Source of the DNA: Sphingobacteriales bacterium
Lineage (GTDB): Bacteria > Bacteroidota > Bacteroidia > Chitinophagales > Chitinophagaceae
Direction: 5' to 3'
NCBI GenBank assembly: GCA_016200915.1
Contig: JACQDV010000008.1
Span: 124,001 to 188,000 of the forward strand
DNA: 64,000 nt
The notes under the pieces were generated by a model, which saw only the letters and a program-made list of their open reading frames with translations, searched no databases and was not told the origin of the DNA. Of the stretch, positions 17,905 through 26,148 are shown piece after piece (position 1 is the first letter of the stretch; each line of letters begins with the position of its first letter). A program made the translations under genes and the position numbers.

Positions 17905-18092
17905 AATACCAACTTAATAATAAAAGCATTTTTCTTCATTAATTCTCCCACAAAGTTCGCCTTTTGTCTCCGTGGCGGCGATGAAATTCCGGCATAAAGC
18001 GCTGCGCTATTTATTCCGTTGCTTCATTGCCTTGGTCGCCAAAAAGCGGTCAGGTTCCATAATTAATTTAAAAATCTTTAAAATGAAATGTT

Positions 18093-18563
18093 ATGGAACA
18101 AACAATGATTCAACCAGAATGGACTAAGGTAGCAGAAGTAGAATTAGTGTATAAAACAACAATAAAGGCTTCTGAACGGCCAAAGATTTCCAGCGTTAAA
18201 GATTCTTATAAATTGCTGAAAGAATTATGGAATGAAAACACCATTGAGATGCAGGAAGAATTTAAAGTGCTATTATTGAACAGAGGTAACAAAGTTATTG
18301 GTATTTATGAGGCTTCTGCAGGTGGCATTACTGGCACAGTAGCCGACCCAAGATTGATACTGGCCGCTGCCATTAAATCACTTTCTGTAAGCATTATTTT
18401 ATCGCACAATCATCCCAGCGGAAATTTAAAACCAAGTCGTGCAGATGAGGAACTCACACAAAAGATAAAAATAGCCGCAAGTTACCATGATATCAAGGTA
18501 ATTGACCACATTATTATTACCAGCGAGGGCTACTACAGCTTTGCGGATGAAGGGGTGCTGTAG
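18093..18563 (+). CDS. radC: RadC-like JAB-domain protein of mobile elements
   Basis: A 156-residue protein with the JAB/MPN metalloprotease-like fold. The metal site shows SHNHPSG (H105, H107) with the downstream SRADEELT acidic residue. It lacks the N-terminal helix-hairpin-helix region of chromosomal RadC, as is usual for the short versions on Bacteroidota plasmids and integrative elements. Biochemical role is unresolved. It is preceded by a GC-rich leader and ended by a terminator overlapping its stop, so it is probably monocistronic. Confidence 0.85.
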   Translation: MEQTMIQPEWTKVAEVELVYKTTIKASERPKISSVKDSYKLLKELWNENTIEMQEEFKVLLLNRGNKVIGIYEASAGGITGTVADPRLILAAAIKSLSVSIILSHNHPSGNLKPSRADEELTQKIKIAASYHDIKVIDHIIITSEGYYSFADEGVL

Positions 18564-18573
18564 CCCCTTTTTT
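18550..18573 (+). terminator. terminator overlapping the radC-like stop codon
   Basis: AAGGGG (18550-18555) pairs with CCCCTT (18564-18569) around an 8-nt loop and runs into a T-tract. The stop codon lies in the loop. Confidence 0.65.
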
Positions 18574-18597
18574 ATGCAGTCAGACTGCTGCAAGTAA

Positions 18598-18626
18598 TTG
18601 AAATTGCGGCATATAAGTTATATTTA
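18598..18626 (+). promoter_or_regulatory. candidate promoter of the helicase-PLD-CARF operon
   Basis: TTG (18598-18600) and TATATTTA (18619-18626) are separated by 18 bp, close to Bacteroidota -33/-7 spacing, though the -7 box ends in A rather than G. It is the only promoter-like pair I see between the radC terminator and the operon. Confidence 0.3.
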
Positions 18627-18670
18627 CACCAACTCTTTAGTAACAGCCATAAACCAATAACTAACACAGG

Positions 18671-18868
18671 GTGTTTGCGAAAGATCTTGGTAAAATAGTT
18701 AGTCAAATAATTGACAGTAAAAATGATAATCCTAATGTAGATACTTCTTCTCTTGAAAATAATCTTGACAAGTTAGTTTACAAGATATACGATCTAACGG
18801 TAGCTGAAATTAAAATTATCGAAATAGGCTTGTTTATAAAATTGACTATCCAACCAGTAATTGATTGA
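18671..18868 (+). pseudogene. C-terminal remnant of a type IIG/Eco57I-like restriction-modification protein
   Basis: A 65-codon frame reads KIVSQIIDSKNDN, then SSLENNLDKLVYKIYDL and TVAEIKIIE. This is very similar to the extreme C-terminus of Eco57I/TaqI-class methyltransferase-specificity proteins (typically LExxIDxLVYxLYxLTxxEIxIVE). Everything upstream of that tail is missing. The frame can start with GTG at 18671. Its TGA (18866-18868) overlaps the TTG start of the next gene, so translation of the remnant could couple into the helicase gene. It is most likely the scar of an R-M gene replaced by the downstream operon. Confidence 0.6.
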
Positions 18869-21800
18869 ATCAGAAAACATATCATCATTTGAACAAAAAT
18901 TTACCAGATTATATGGCAAGGGTACCGTTATTGAAACAAATATAACCGCCATAATAAAGCCCTCCCAGATAATTACGGTATTTTATGAAGGGTTTGCTGG
19001 TCGCTTATCTGTTTTAGATATGTCCTGGTGTTTGCCTGAAGGAGAAGAGAAGTTCAGAAACAGTAAAGTTGGTGATAGAATTAAGTGTGTGGTTTTGAGT
19101 ATTGATTTTCAAAACAAGCAGGTTATGCTTAGCCAAAAACATTTGATTAAGCCGTTAAGTGACACCATCAAATGGGAAAGAATTGAAAGGGGAGATGAAT
19201 TTCAGGCCGACATTATTGACGAACTAAATGATACACTTTTAGTCAAAACTACAAAAGGGCATTATGGGCTCATTCATAAATCCCTTTTAAAATTGCCATT
19301 AGAGAGCCTTAAAGTAAAGGTTAATACCAAACTAGATTATAGCGATCTCCTTTCATTCGTTCCGGCATCTTTGGAAATTGCCAACGAAGTAAGTATTAAA
19401 GAAGAACAAGCAAACGAGTTTAGTTTTATTGAGGAGGATCTGCAATCTTTCTATAAATTTAAAAGGTCACTTTTGGGCATTAATGCCAGTGATGAAATTT
19501 GTGAAATTATTCAAAAGGGATTTGATGCCGATGAAAGGATATTTTCGAAAGAAATTGCTACACCATATCCATTATATATTCAATTTGAAGTGAACAGTTC
19601 AATCTATGAATCTATTTTTAAGCAACAAGCTATTCCTTTTTTTTATGAAGGTGCAACCTACAACGAAGAGAGTGAGAGGGCTTTATTAGAAAAGCTGGCG
19701 AAAGAAAGTTACTGGTTTAAAATTAACAAACGGGGTAATAGGCGTAGAGAAAATGGCAATGGCAATAATAACCAAGATGTAATAGATTTCTCCCTTTTTA
19801 ATGAGCAACTCAATTTTTTTGGCGAGGTGCAAATTTCTAAGGATAAAAAAGAATATCGTTTCCTGATTAAGAACTTTAGTTTCGGCCATAATGTAGCTAC
19901 TGCTTCAGAAGCAAAAAAGAAAAATGCTAAATATGGTTCTTTCCTGTTTTTAAATCAACTAAAGGTGCTTTCCCCTTTTGGCACATTACCATTTAGATCT
20001 TCACAAAAGGATTTTCTTGACTTCGTTGTACTTAAAACGGAATGCTTCGAGACTATTAATAGTCTTAAGTTGGATGCCGGAGAGATTTTAAAACAGGAAG
20101 GCAGAACATTGGCAATTATTGATAAGTTTCTTGAATATCAAATGAGCCTTATCGATGACAAAAAGGAGAATACGATATTGGTAGATAAATTCGAAAGAAT
20201 ACCTAGTCAAACAGGCGGCGTGTCAATTAAATTACCTATTACAGTGGCAAATAGCCTTGAATTTGAGGAAGAAACGGTTGTAAATGTGAGATTGAAAAAG
20301 GGTGACGAATTGTTGAAATTGACTGATGGGCTTTTGGTATATTATCAAGATGGTTGTAAAATTACTTTTAATAAGGAAGTTAATTTGGAATTGCTTAAGG
20401 ATGGTTTCTACATAGATAAAAGAATTTCTAAAAGGCAATTCCAAATACAGAGAGAAATAATTCAAGATTTTCTGGAAAAGAAAATCAAAATAGATCATAT
20501 TGAATCGCTGCTTGTAAATCCAGACACAATCAGGACACCTGTGTTGGCAAACGTAACTTTTAATAATCCCGATTTAGAAAGAACGGAAAAGGAGCAGCCA
20601 AACAATAATCAGGTAAAGGCAGTTAAGAAAGCCGTAGGCAACCAAAATATATTTTTAATTCAGGGCCCTCCGGGTACAGGGAAAACAACGGTTATCGCAG
20701 AGATAATAGAACAGTTGGCAGCTAAAGGTGAGAAAATACTAGTAGCTGGTCAGAATCATGTTGCAGTAGATAATGTTTTGGAGAAGATAGCCAAAATACA
20801 TCATCTAAACCTGTTGAGAGTTGGCAATCCTGAAAGAATTGATAAAGAATTGGTACAATATAGCATTGATAATTTGGTAGAAGATTATAAAGTTGACTAT
20901 GCTGCTTTTGTCAATAATCAATTACTGCTTTCAAAAAAATACCTTGAACTAAAAACTTCAGATGAAGGGGTATTCTTAGAGAGTTTTAATAAAGCTGTGA
21001 ATGAAGTGTCGTCCAAGTATGGCAAACTAAAAGATGTATATAAGGAGCGTCATTTTATTCTTCGGGATGGCCTGAATGAGTTAAGCCCGAAAGAAATAAG
21101 CGAGGCCATTTTATCATTGGCAAACTGGATTGAGTCAGCCAAAAATGAATACGAAATATTGTTAAGGCCACTAATTTATAATTCAGTTGATGTTGTTTTT
21201 GCTACGTGTATTGGCATTAAAACAGACCAGATTTTCAGAAATACCAATTTCAAGTTTGATACAGTTATTATTGACGAGGCAGGAAAAGCTAATATTGCTG
21301 AAACACTTGTGGCCATAGAACTTGGCAAAAAAGTTATACTGGTTGGAGATCAAATGCAACTTCCACCGTATATGGATAGTTCGCTTATTGATGAAAGAGA
21401 AGCCGGTAGCTTCCCGAAATCTCCTTACGGGTCTAATTTTTTACAAGATGAAATTATTCATGCTCTAAAGACTTCCTTTTTTGAATTTATAATCAACAGA
21501 ATTAATGCAGATCGCTTTCCGAAAGAAAATAAAGAAATGTTGAACTATCAGCATAGGATGCATCCGCATATAGGTGAGTTTGTTTCAGAATCCTTTTACA
21601 ATGGGCTTGTTCAAATGGGCAGCCGCACTCATTTAAAAAGGATTGATTTGCCTACACCATTTAATAAGGAGGTGGTTTTCTTTGATACATCTAATTCCGA
21701 AAACCCCTATGAGCAAAATGATGGATATTCAGCTAAAAATAATACTGAAGCCGAAGCCATTTCTGAAATAATCCTACCCAGATTATTTGAACATAATATT

Positions 21801-22763
21801 TCACCAGGTAGTATTGCCATCATTGCACCTTACAAATCTCAGGTTGCTAATATCCAACACTTCATTCGTAATTCATCTTTGTGCAATTTCAAGAATATTG
21901 ATATTTCAACGCTGGATTCATTTCAGGGGAAAGAGTACGACATTATACTTTTCAGCTTTACAAGGTCTGTGGATCACAAAAAAGCTCCTACTATAAACGG
22001 GAAAAAGAAATTTTCAAAAGTTGGATTTCTTGATGATGCCAGGAGATTAAATGTAGCCTTTAGCAGGGCTAAAAAGAAGTTAATCCTAGTCGGCAATTCA
22101 GTAACTCTTACAGACCACAAATCTCATTATGATGGGCTGTTTAATTATACCCAGCTATTTAAAAAACTGGTTCAACTTAGTAATAAGGCAAGCATTGGCA
22201 ATTTTGTAAATATTGCCGACTTACATGATTTTAAACCCCCCTTTGAAGCATTTATTGAACACCATAAGGATGGCGATATAGTGACAGGTCAGGTTAAAAT
22301 GATAGGAAAAAATGCCAATGGGATTTTTGGACTATTTATTAAAATTGATAGAGTTGACTGTTTGCTACCCTGGTCATTTATGTCACCAGACTTTAAAACT
22401 AAAATTGAATCCTTTTCGCCAGGAACGGATATGAGGGTAAAGATATACAAGATTGAAAAAGAAGCCCAGCGAGTTACAGTGAAGTTACCTGATGAAAGCC
22501 CACCACTAAAAATTATTAAACCAGTTAGGAAAGTGTCATTTTGGGATGCCAATATTTCCAAGTTAACACGAAATGGACGGTGCAAAGGTGTTGTGAAAAC
22601 TAAAGCTCCATTCGGATACTTTATTTTATTAGAGTGCGGTTTACAAGGTTTATTGCATTTAAGCCAAGTAAGACGAAACCAGCAATATCAAGAAGGGCAA
22701 ACCCTGGAGGTAATTGTACTTAAAATTGATAATAATAAAAGGCAAATAGACTTAGGTATATAA
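18861..22763 (+). CDS. SF1 UPF1/Dna2-like helicase flanked by S1-type RNA-binding domains
   Basis: A 1300-residue protein, first gene of a five-gene operon. The N-terminus (about 18-145) looks like two S1/OB-type repeats (GFAGRLSVLDMSW; GHYGLIHKSLL). The helicase core has Walker A GPPGTGKTT (602-610), DEAG at 805-808 followed by GDQMQLPP, and YQHRMHP. Further motifs are STLDSFQGKEYDIILF and LNVAFSRAKKKL, the full COG1112/UPF1-type set. Two further S1-like repeats lie at about 1130-1200 and 1235-1300 (FGYFILLECGLQGLLHLSQ). It should be an ATP-driven RNA or RNA/DNA remodeller. No ATG is available near the start: a stop codon directly precedes the TTG at 18861. Confidence 0.88.
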   Translation: MIESENISSFEQKFTRLYGKGTVIETNITAIIKPSQIITVFYEGFAGRLSVLDMSWCLPEGEEKFRNSKVGDRIKCVVLSIDFQNKQVMLSQKHLIKPLSDTIKWERIERGDEFQADIIDELNDTLLVKTTKGHYGLIHKSLLKLPLESLKVKVNTKLDYSDLLSFVPASLEIANEVSIKEEQANEFSFIEEDLQSFYKFKRSLLGINASDEICEIIQKGFDADERIFSKEIATPYPLYIQFEVNSSIYESIFKQQAIPFFYEGATYNEESERALLEKLAKESYWFKINKRGNRRRENGNGNNNQDVIDFSLFNEQLNFFGEVQISKDKKEYRFLIKNFSFGHNVATASEAKKKNAKYGSFLFLNQLKVLSPFGTLPFRSSQKDFLDFVVLKTECFETINSLKLDAGEILKQEGRTLAIIDKFLEYQMSLIDDKKENTILVDKFERIPSQTGGVSIKLPITVANSLEFEEETVVNVRLKKGDELLKLTDGLLVYYQDGCKITFNKEVNLELLKDGFYIDKRISKRQFQIQREIIQDFLEKKIKIDHIESLLVNPDTIRTPVLANVTFNNPDLERTEKEQPNNNQVKAVKKAVGNQNIFLIQGPPGTGKTTVIAEIIEQLAAKGEKILVAGQNHVAVDNVLEKIAKIHHLNLLRVGNPERIDKELVQYSIDNLVEDYKVDYAAFVNNQLLLSKKYLELKTSDEGVFLESFNKAVNEVSSKYGKLKDVYKERHFILRDGLNELSPKEISEAILSLANWIESAKNEYEILLRPLIYNSVDVVFATCIGIKTDQIFRNTNFKFDTVIIDEAGKANIAETLVAIELGKKVILVGDQMQLPPYMDSSLIDEREAGSFPKSPYGSNFLQDEIIHALKTSFFEFIINRINADRFPKENKEMLNYQHRMHPHIGEFVSESFYNGLVQMGSRTHLKRIDLPTPFNKEVVFFDTSNSENPYEQNDGYSAKNNTEAEAISEIILPRLFEHNISPGSIAIIAPYKSQVANIQHFIRNSSLCNFKNIDISTLDSFQGKEYDIILFSFTRSVDHKKAPTINGKKKFSKVGFLDDARRLNVAFSRAKKKLILVGNSVTLTDHKSHYDGLFNYTQLFKKLVQLSNKASIGNFVNIADLHDFKPPFEAFIEHHKDGDIVTGQVKMIGKNANGIFGLFIKIDRVDCLLPWSFMSPDFKTKIESFSPGTDMRVKIYKIEKEAQRVTVKLPDESPPLKIIKPVRKVSFWDANISKLTRNGRCKGVVKTKAPFGYFILLECGLQGLLHLSQVRRNQQYQEGQTLEVIVLKIDNNKRQIDLGI

Positions 22764-24125
22764 ATGGGATTATTTAGTATAGATATTGAAAAATTTTATG
22801 AAGAGCTAGAAGACAGTGGGCAGCAGCTTAAGGGCATCTTCTGCCTCCAATATCCAATATATTGTATACATGCTAATATTACCGACATTACTTCAGACCC
22901 ATTGGATAATCTGGATAAGGCAATTGCTGATTTTTTTATTTCTAAATCGGATTTTACTGCGTTTCAAATCGGTAGTTTGATGGGTACGTCAAAATCTCTA
23001 GTAGAACTTAGGATTGCCAAGATGGTTCATGATGCCTTACTGGTACAAACTGGGAACGATTTTAAATTGAGCGACCTCGGAATAGAAGTGTTCAAAAATA
23101 AATCGCAAATAAGGCAACACAAGCAATCCTATGATTTTTATATTGATGGAATAACACTCAAACCCTTGCCGAGGGCATTCTATACATACTATAACTCAAA
23201 GTTTATTAGTGAGAACGATTCGTATTATCGGACAAATGCAAAGGGAGAATCAAGATTGATTCGCCCTTTTGGCCCTGACCTGGTGCATACACCGCCTGAT
23301 AAAACTGCGATCATTGATGCTCTTTTTAACGTTGAGCATAGTGAAAGAGAACTGTTTTCCATACCGAATGGACTTCAGGAGATTAATGATATTTCATTTA
23401 CTAAGTTATCATTGCAACTTTTAGTTTCTGTCAGCTCCAATGGTTTACTACTCAAAAAGCAGGTGATTGACGGGTTTGCTATTTACTCACTTTTGGAGAA
23501 TATTAGTTATTATGAAACACTGAGAAAAAATATAAAGATTTTTGAAAATACCATTCAAAATAAAATAGAAAATCTTGAATTTAAAATTAATATACCACGC
23601 TTTAAGACTGACAGAACAGAACAGCCAAAGCCAACATTAACCTCTAATTGGCAAGAGATAGATAAATATAAAACATCAGTAAATAAATGCTTTTCATTTA
23701 GTAGCGAAGATCTTTTGAAAGTTGTAGAGCAAGTATTTCTAATAAACCAAGTTGCAGAAGAAAGCATAACTAATTCCGAAAAAGAGATAGTTATAAACAT
23801 TAGTAAAAAGATGCTTCTTGCTTCGACTAACAGGCAAAAAGTTATAAATGATTTGATAAGAGCAAGAGACTACAAATTTGGTAACCCTGACAATAATGTT
23901 TTCCTGCTGTATTTGTATTATAAAACCAACGATCCATTTGTAAAAAGCATTGTGGATTTCAAAAAGATCATAAATAATTACATTATAAAAGATATTACGT
24001 TGTCGTGGATTGAAAATCATCACCCTGAATTTTCTAAAAGCTACAGACAACTACTAATTGCAGCGGGGGAATTAGAATTGCTTGAGAAATTAGATATTGA
24101 AAAACACATGATACCACTATTTTGA
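22764..24125 (+). CDS. unknown operon protein with a winged-helix-like N-terminal region
   Basis: A 453-residue protein starting directly after the helicase stop (TAA then ATG with no gap). Residues about 50-115 (DKAIADFF, then FTAFQIGSLMGTSKSLVEL, DLGIEVF) have the pattern of a winged helix-turn-helix: helix, lineage-type recognition helix and a wing ending in an 'L-x-D/T-x-G' phrase. The remainder is helical and charged with no recognised family. Its stop (TGA, 24123-24125) overlaps the ATG of the PLD gene. By context it is a dedicated component of the helicase-PLD-CARF system, perhaps an adaptor or nucleic-acid-binding sensor; that role is inference. Confidence 0.7.
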   Translation: MGLFSIDIEKFYEELEDSGQQLKGIFCLQYPIYCIHANITDITSDPLDNLDKAIADFFISKSDFTAFQIGSLMGTSKSLVELRIAKMVHDALLVQTGNDFKLSDLGIEVFKNKSQIRQHKQSYDFYIDGITLKPLPRAFYTYYNSKFISENDSYYRTNAKGESRLIRPFGPDLVHTPPDKTAIIDALFNVEHSERELFSIPNGLQEINDISFTKLSLQLLVSVSSNGLLLKKQVIDGFAIYSLLENISYYETLRKNIKIFENTIQNKIENLEFKINIPRFKTDRTEQPKPTLTSNWQEIDKYKTSVNKCFSFSSEDLLKVVEQVFLINQVAEESITNSEKEIVINISKKMLLASTNRQKVINDLIRARDYKFGNPDNNVFLLYLYYKTNDPFVKSIVDFKKIINNYIIKDITLSWIENHHPEFSKSYRQLLIAAGELELLEKLDIEKHMIPLF

Positions 24126-25570
24126 TGGAAGTAAATGTAAAACATACAGACCAATTTAGTTCCGGAGCCTACATACTAAACAGTAACATGGCACCATATT
24201 CTCCTTTTAAACAAACAGGAAGTGTTTTTCTTACTCAGGAGAATAACAATAGTCTTAAGGAAGAAATATTAAAACTGATTAATCAAAGTACAGAGGTTGT
24301 AAAAATCTGTAGTTTTATAATCACCGACACAGAAATATTTGATGCAATACTTAACAAAGCGCAAAGTAGTAATGTCTCGATATTTATACTCACTCAACTT
24401 GATCAGTCCAAATTAACTAACCAGTTTTCATTACTTGACTTCTTAACAGAAGAGGAAGTTAGGGAGAATCCTGCTCAAACACATTTAAAGTTTATTAAAA
24501 AGCTTTTTGATAGTGGTGTTCATATCCGGGCTTCAGTTTCTGCTCACGCCAAATTTATAATAGCAGACAGGATTAATGGCTTTATTACCAGCGCAAATCT
24601 TACCACGCCATCGCTGACTTTTAATACTGAATCTGGAGTCTATCTTACGCAGGAGGATAGTAAAGAGTTGGATAAACTTTTTGATGTGATTTTCCAGATG
24701 GGGACTGGCTACAGGCAGTTTATTAGCAGTGCAAAAAAGAATAAAATATTTGTTGTTCAGTCTGAGGTGAAAATTAAGAAAGAGCTTCTTCCAAATCCCA
24801 CTGTTTCGAATTTGAGATATACTTATGAAAGCGACACAAATAATTTATACGAGGAAATTGTGTCAATTATTAATAATGCATCAGAGTATTTATATATTTC
24901 TACGTATAGCATTGTGGGATTGGATTCATTGATTGAATTAAAGCAGGCAATCAAAGATGCATCAGGTCGTGGAGTTCAAATTAATCTTTTCTGCAGGGGG
25001 ATGAATTACAGAAATGATCATCTTAAGGGCTCTCAGTTGCTTAGCTTGGCCGGATGCAAAATATTTGCAGACTTATTTAATCATTCCAAAGGGGTAATTA
25101 ATGAAAAAAGAGGAATGATTTTTACTGCGAATATTGATGGGTTTCATGGCCTGAAAAATGGTTTTGAGGTTGGATATGTGTTGCAAGAAAAGCAAAGGAT
25201 TGAATTCTTGAATATACACAGCGATTTGATAAAATCTGCCTATTATATATTTCAGAATACCCCTTCAAGAACGGATCTCTTTCAGACTTATAGCAACTAT
25301 GAAAATACAAAAGGCATTAAAGCGCCGACATTTGCCAAGGATATAATTATTTCATATAGAAAAGGAATGGTTGTAAATGAATCAGAGTTATCCGAACTAC
25401 CCTTGTTTTATGGGAGATCAAGAAATGGGGAATATTTAATTGCAGGTAACGCATATTTTAAATGCAAATTCATGAATAACACATTTTTACTTGCTGAAAA
25501 AGAAAACCCTCGTTTTGATTTAGAACGGTACATTTTAAAATACGACAATCTCAAAATAATTTTTAACTGA
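24125..25570 (+). CDS. phospholipase D-family protein with two HKD-type repeats
   Basis: A 481-residue protein. The ATG at 24125 is preferred to TTG 24122 because it forms a TGATG overlap with the upstream stop. Two PLD domains are visible. The first carries HAKFIIAD (H141, K143, D148) followed by TSANLT. The second carries HSKGVINE (H320, K322, E327) followed by FTANID. The aspartate of the second HxKx4D is replaced by glutamate. PLD proteins in defence contexts are usually nucleases; no membrane segment is seen, so nuclease or phosphodiesterase activity is the inference. Its stop overlaps the next ATG by one base. Confidence 0.82.
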   Translation: MEVNVKHTDQFSSGAYILNSNMAPYSPFKQTGSVFLTQENNNSLKEEILKLINQSTEVVKICSFIITDTEIFDAILNKAQSSNVSIFILTQLDQSKLTNQFSLLDFLTEEEVRENPAQTHLKFIKKLFDSGVHIRASVSAHAKFIIADRINGFITSANLTTPSLTFNTESGVYLTQEDSKELDKLFDVIFQMGTGYRQFISSAKKNKIFVVQSEVKIKKELLPNPTVSNLRYTYESDTNNLYEEIVSIINNASEYLYISTYSIVGLDSLIELKQAIKDASGRGVQINLFCRGMNYRNDHLKGSQLLSLAGCKIFADLFNHSKGVINEKRGMIFTANIDGFHGLKNGFEVGYVLQEKQRIEFLNIHSDLIKSAYYIFQNTPSRTDLFQTYSNYENTKGIKAPTFAKDIIISYRKGMVVNESELSELPLFYGRSRNGEYLIAGNAYFKCKFMNNTFLLAEKENPRFDLERYILKYDNLKIIFN

Positions 25571-26148
25571 TGAAAGACCAAATACCATATTTAAACGAGT
25601 GGCTACAGTTGGCAAGATCGGGTAATTTCGAAAAAGCCCAAGAGATATATTTTGAAAAGCTATTTGCCGCTGTAATTGATAATTTTAAAGAAAAGCATGA
25701 TGGTATTATCCAAAAGGGAGGAATACTTTTCTCAATTTTAGGGTTTTCTCCTGAACCTATTATCTTAATAGCAAAAACTGTCGAGCCGGAAATACATATC
25801 ATTTTTACTACCAACAACCAAAGTGAAGGAAGTGATTATCTGGAAAAGTATCTTGAATCAAATTACGAAATGGTGTATCTGCCTGATGACAAATTTGAGA
25901 CAATCTATAAAGCACTCAAAGAAAAGCTTTATTTAAATCCTTCCTCTCAAATTACATTAGATATAACGGGAGGTAAAAAATCAATGGTAGCATCTGCGGC
26001 AATTTTTGGTAAGGACTACGGATGCAAAATTGTTTATGTCGATTTCGAAGAGTATATCAAAGATCTAAGAAAGCCAATGCCCGGTTCGGAGGTCTTGAAT
26101 ATTGTATACAACCCTTTTGAGAATCAGCCTGAAATATTTTTAAAATGA
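25570..26148 (+). CDS. CARF-domain protein without a recognised effector domain
   Basis: A 192-residue protein. Residues about 60-190 show the CARF (CRISPR-associated Rossmann fold) pattern: strands separated by helices and the ligand-loop phrase ITLDITGGKKSMVA (D131, T133-G135, K136), then a strand CKIVYVDFEEY. The N-terminal 55 residues are helical. CARF domains bind cyclic oligoadenylates or related signals in type III CRISPR effectors. No nuclease or HTH domain is attached here, so it could be a sensor subunit, a ring nuclease or a partner of the next gene. It overlaps the next ORF by 4 bp (ATGA). Confidence 0.72.
   Translation: MKDQIPYLNEWLQLARSGNFEKAQEIYFEKLFAAVIDNFKEKHDGIIQKGGILFSILGFSPEPIILIAKTVEPEIHIIFTTNNQSEGSDYLEKYLESNYEMVYLPDDKFETIYKALKEKLYLNPSSQITLDITGGKKSMVASAAIFGKDYGCKIVYVDFEEYIKDLRKPMPGSEVLNIVYNPFENQPEIFLK

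Noticed and set aside
18861-22763. Helicase gene as part of a canonical Mokosh system
   Set aside because: Mokosh also combines an SF1 helicase with PLD activity, but the S1 domains, the separate PLD gene and two CARF genes make this arrangement different. The relationship is kept only as a comparison.
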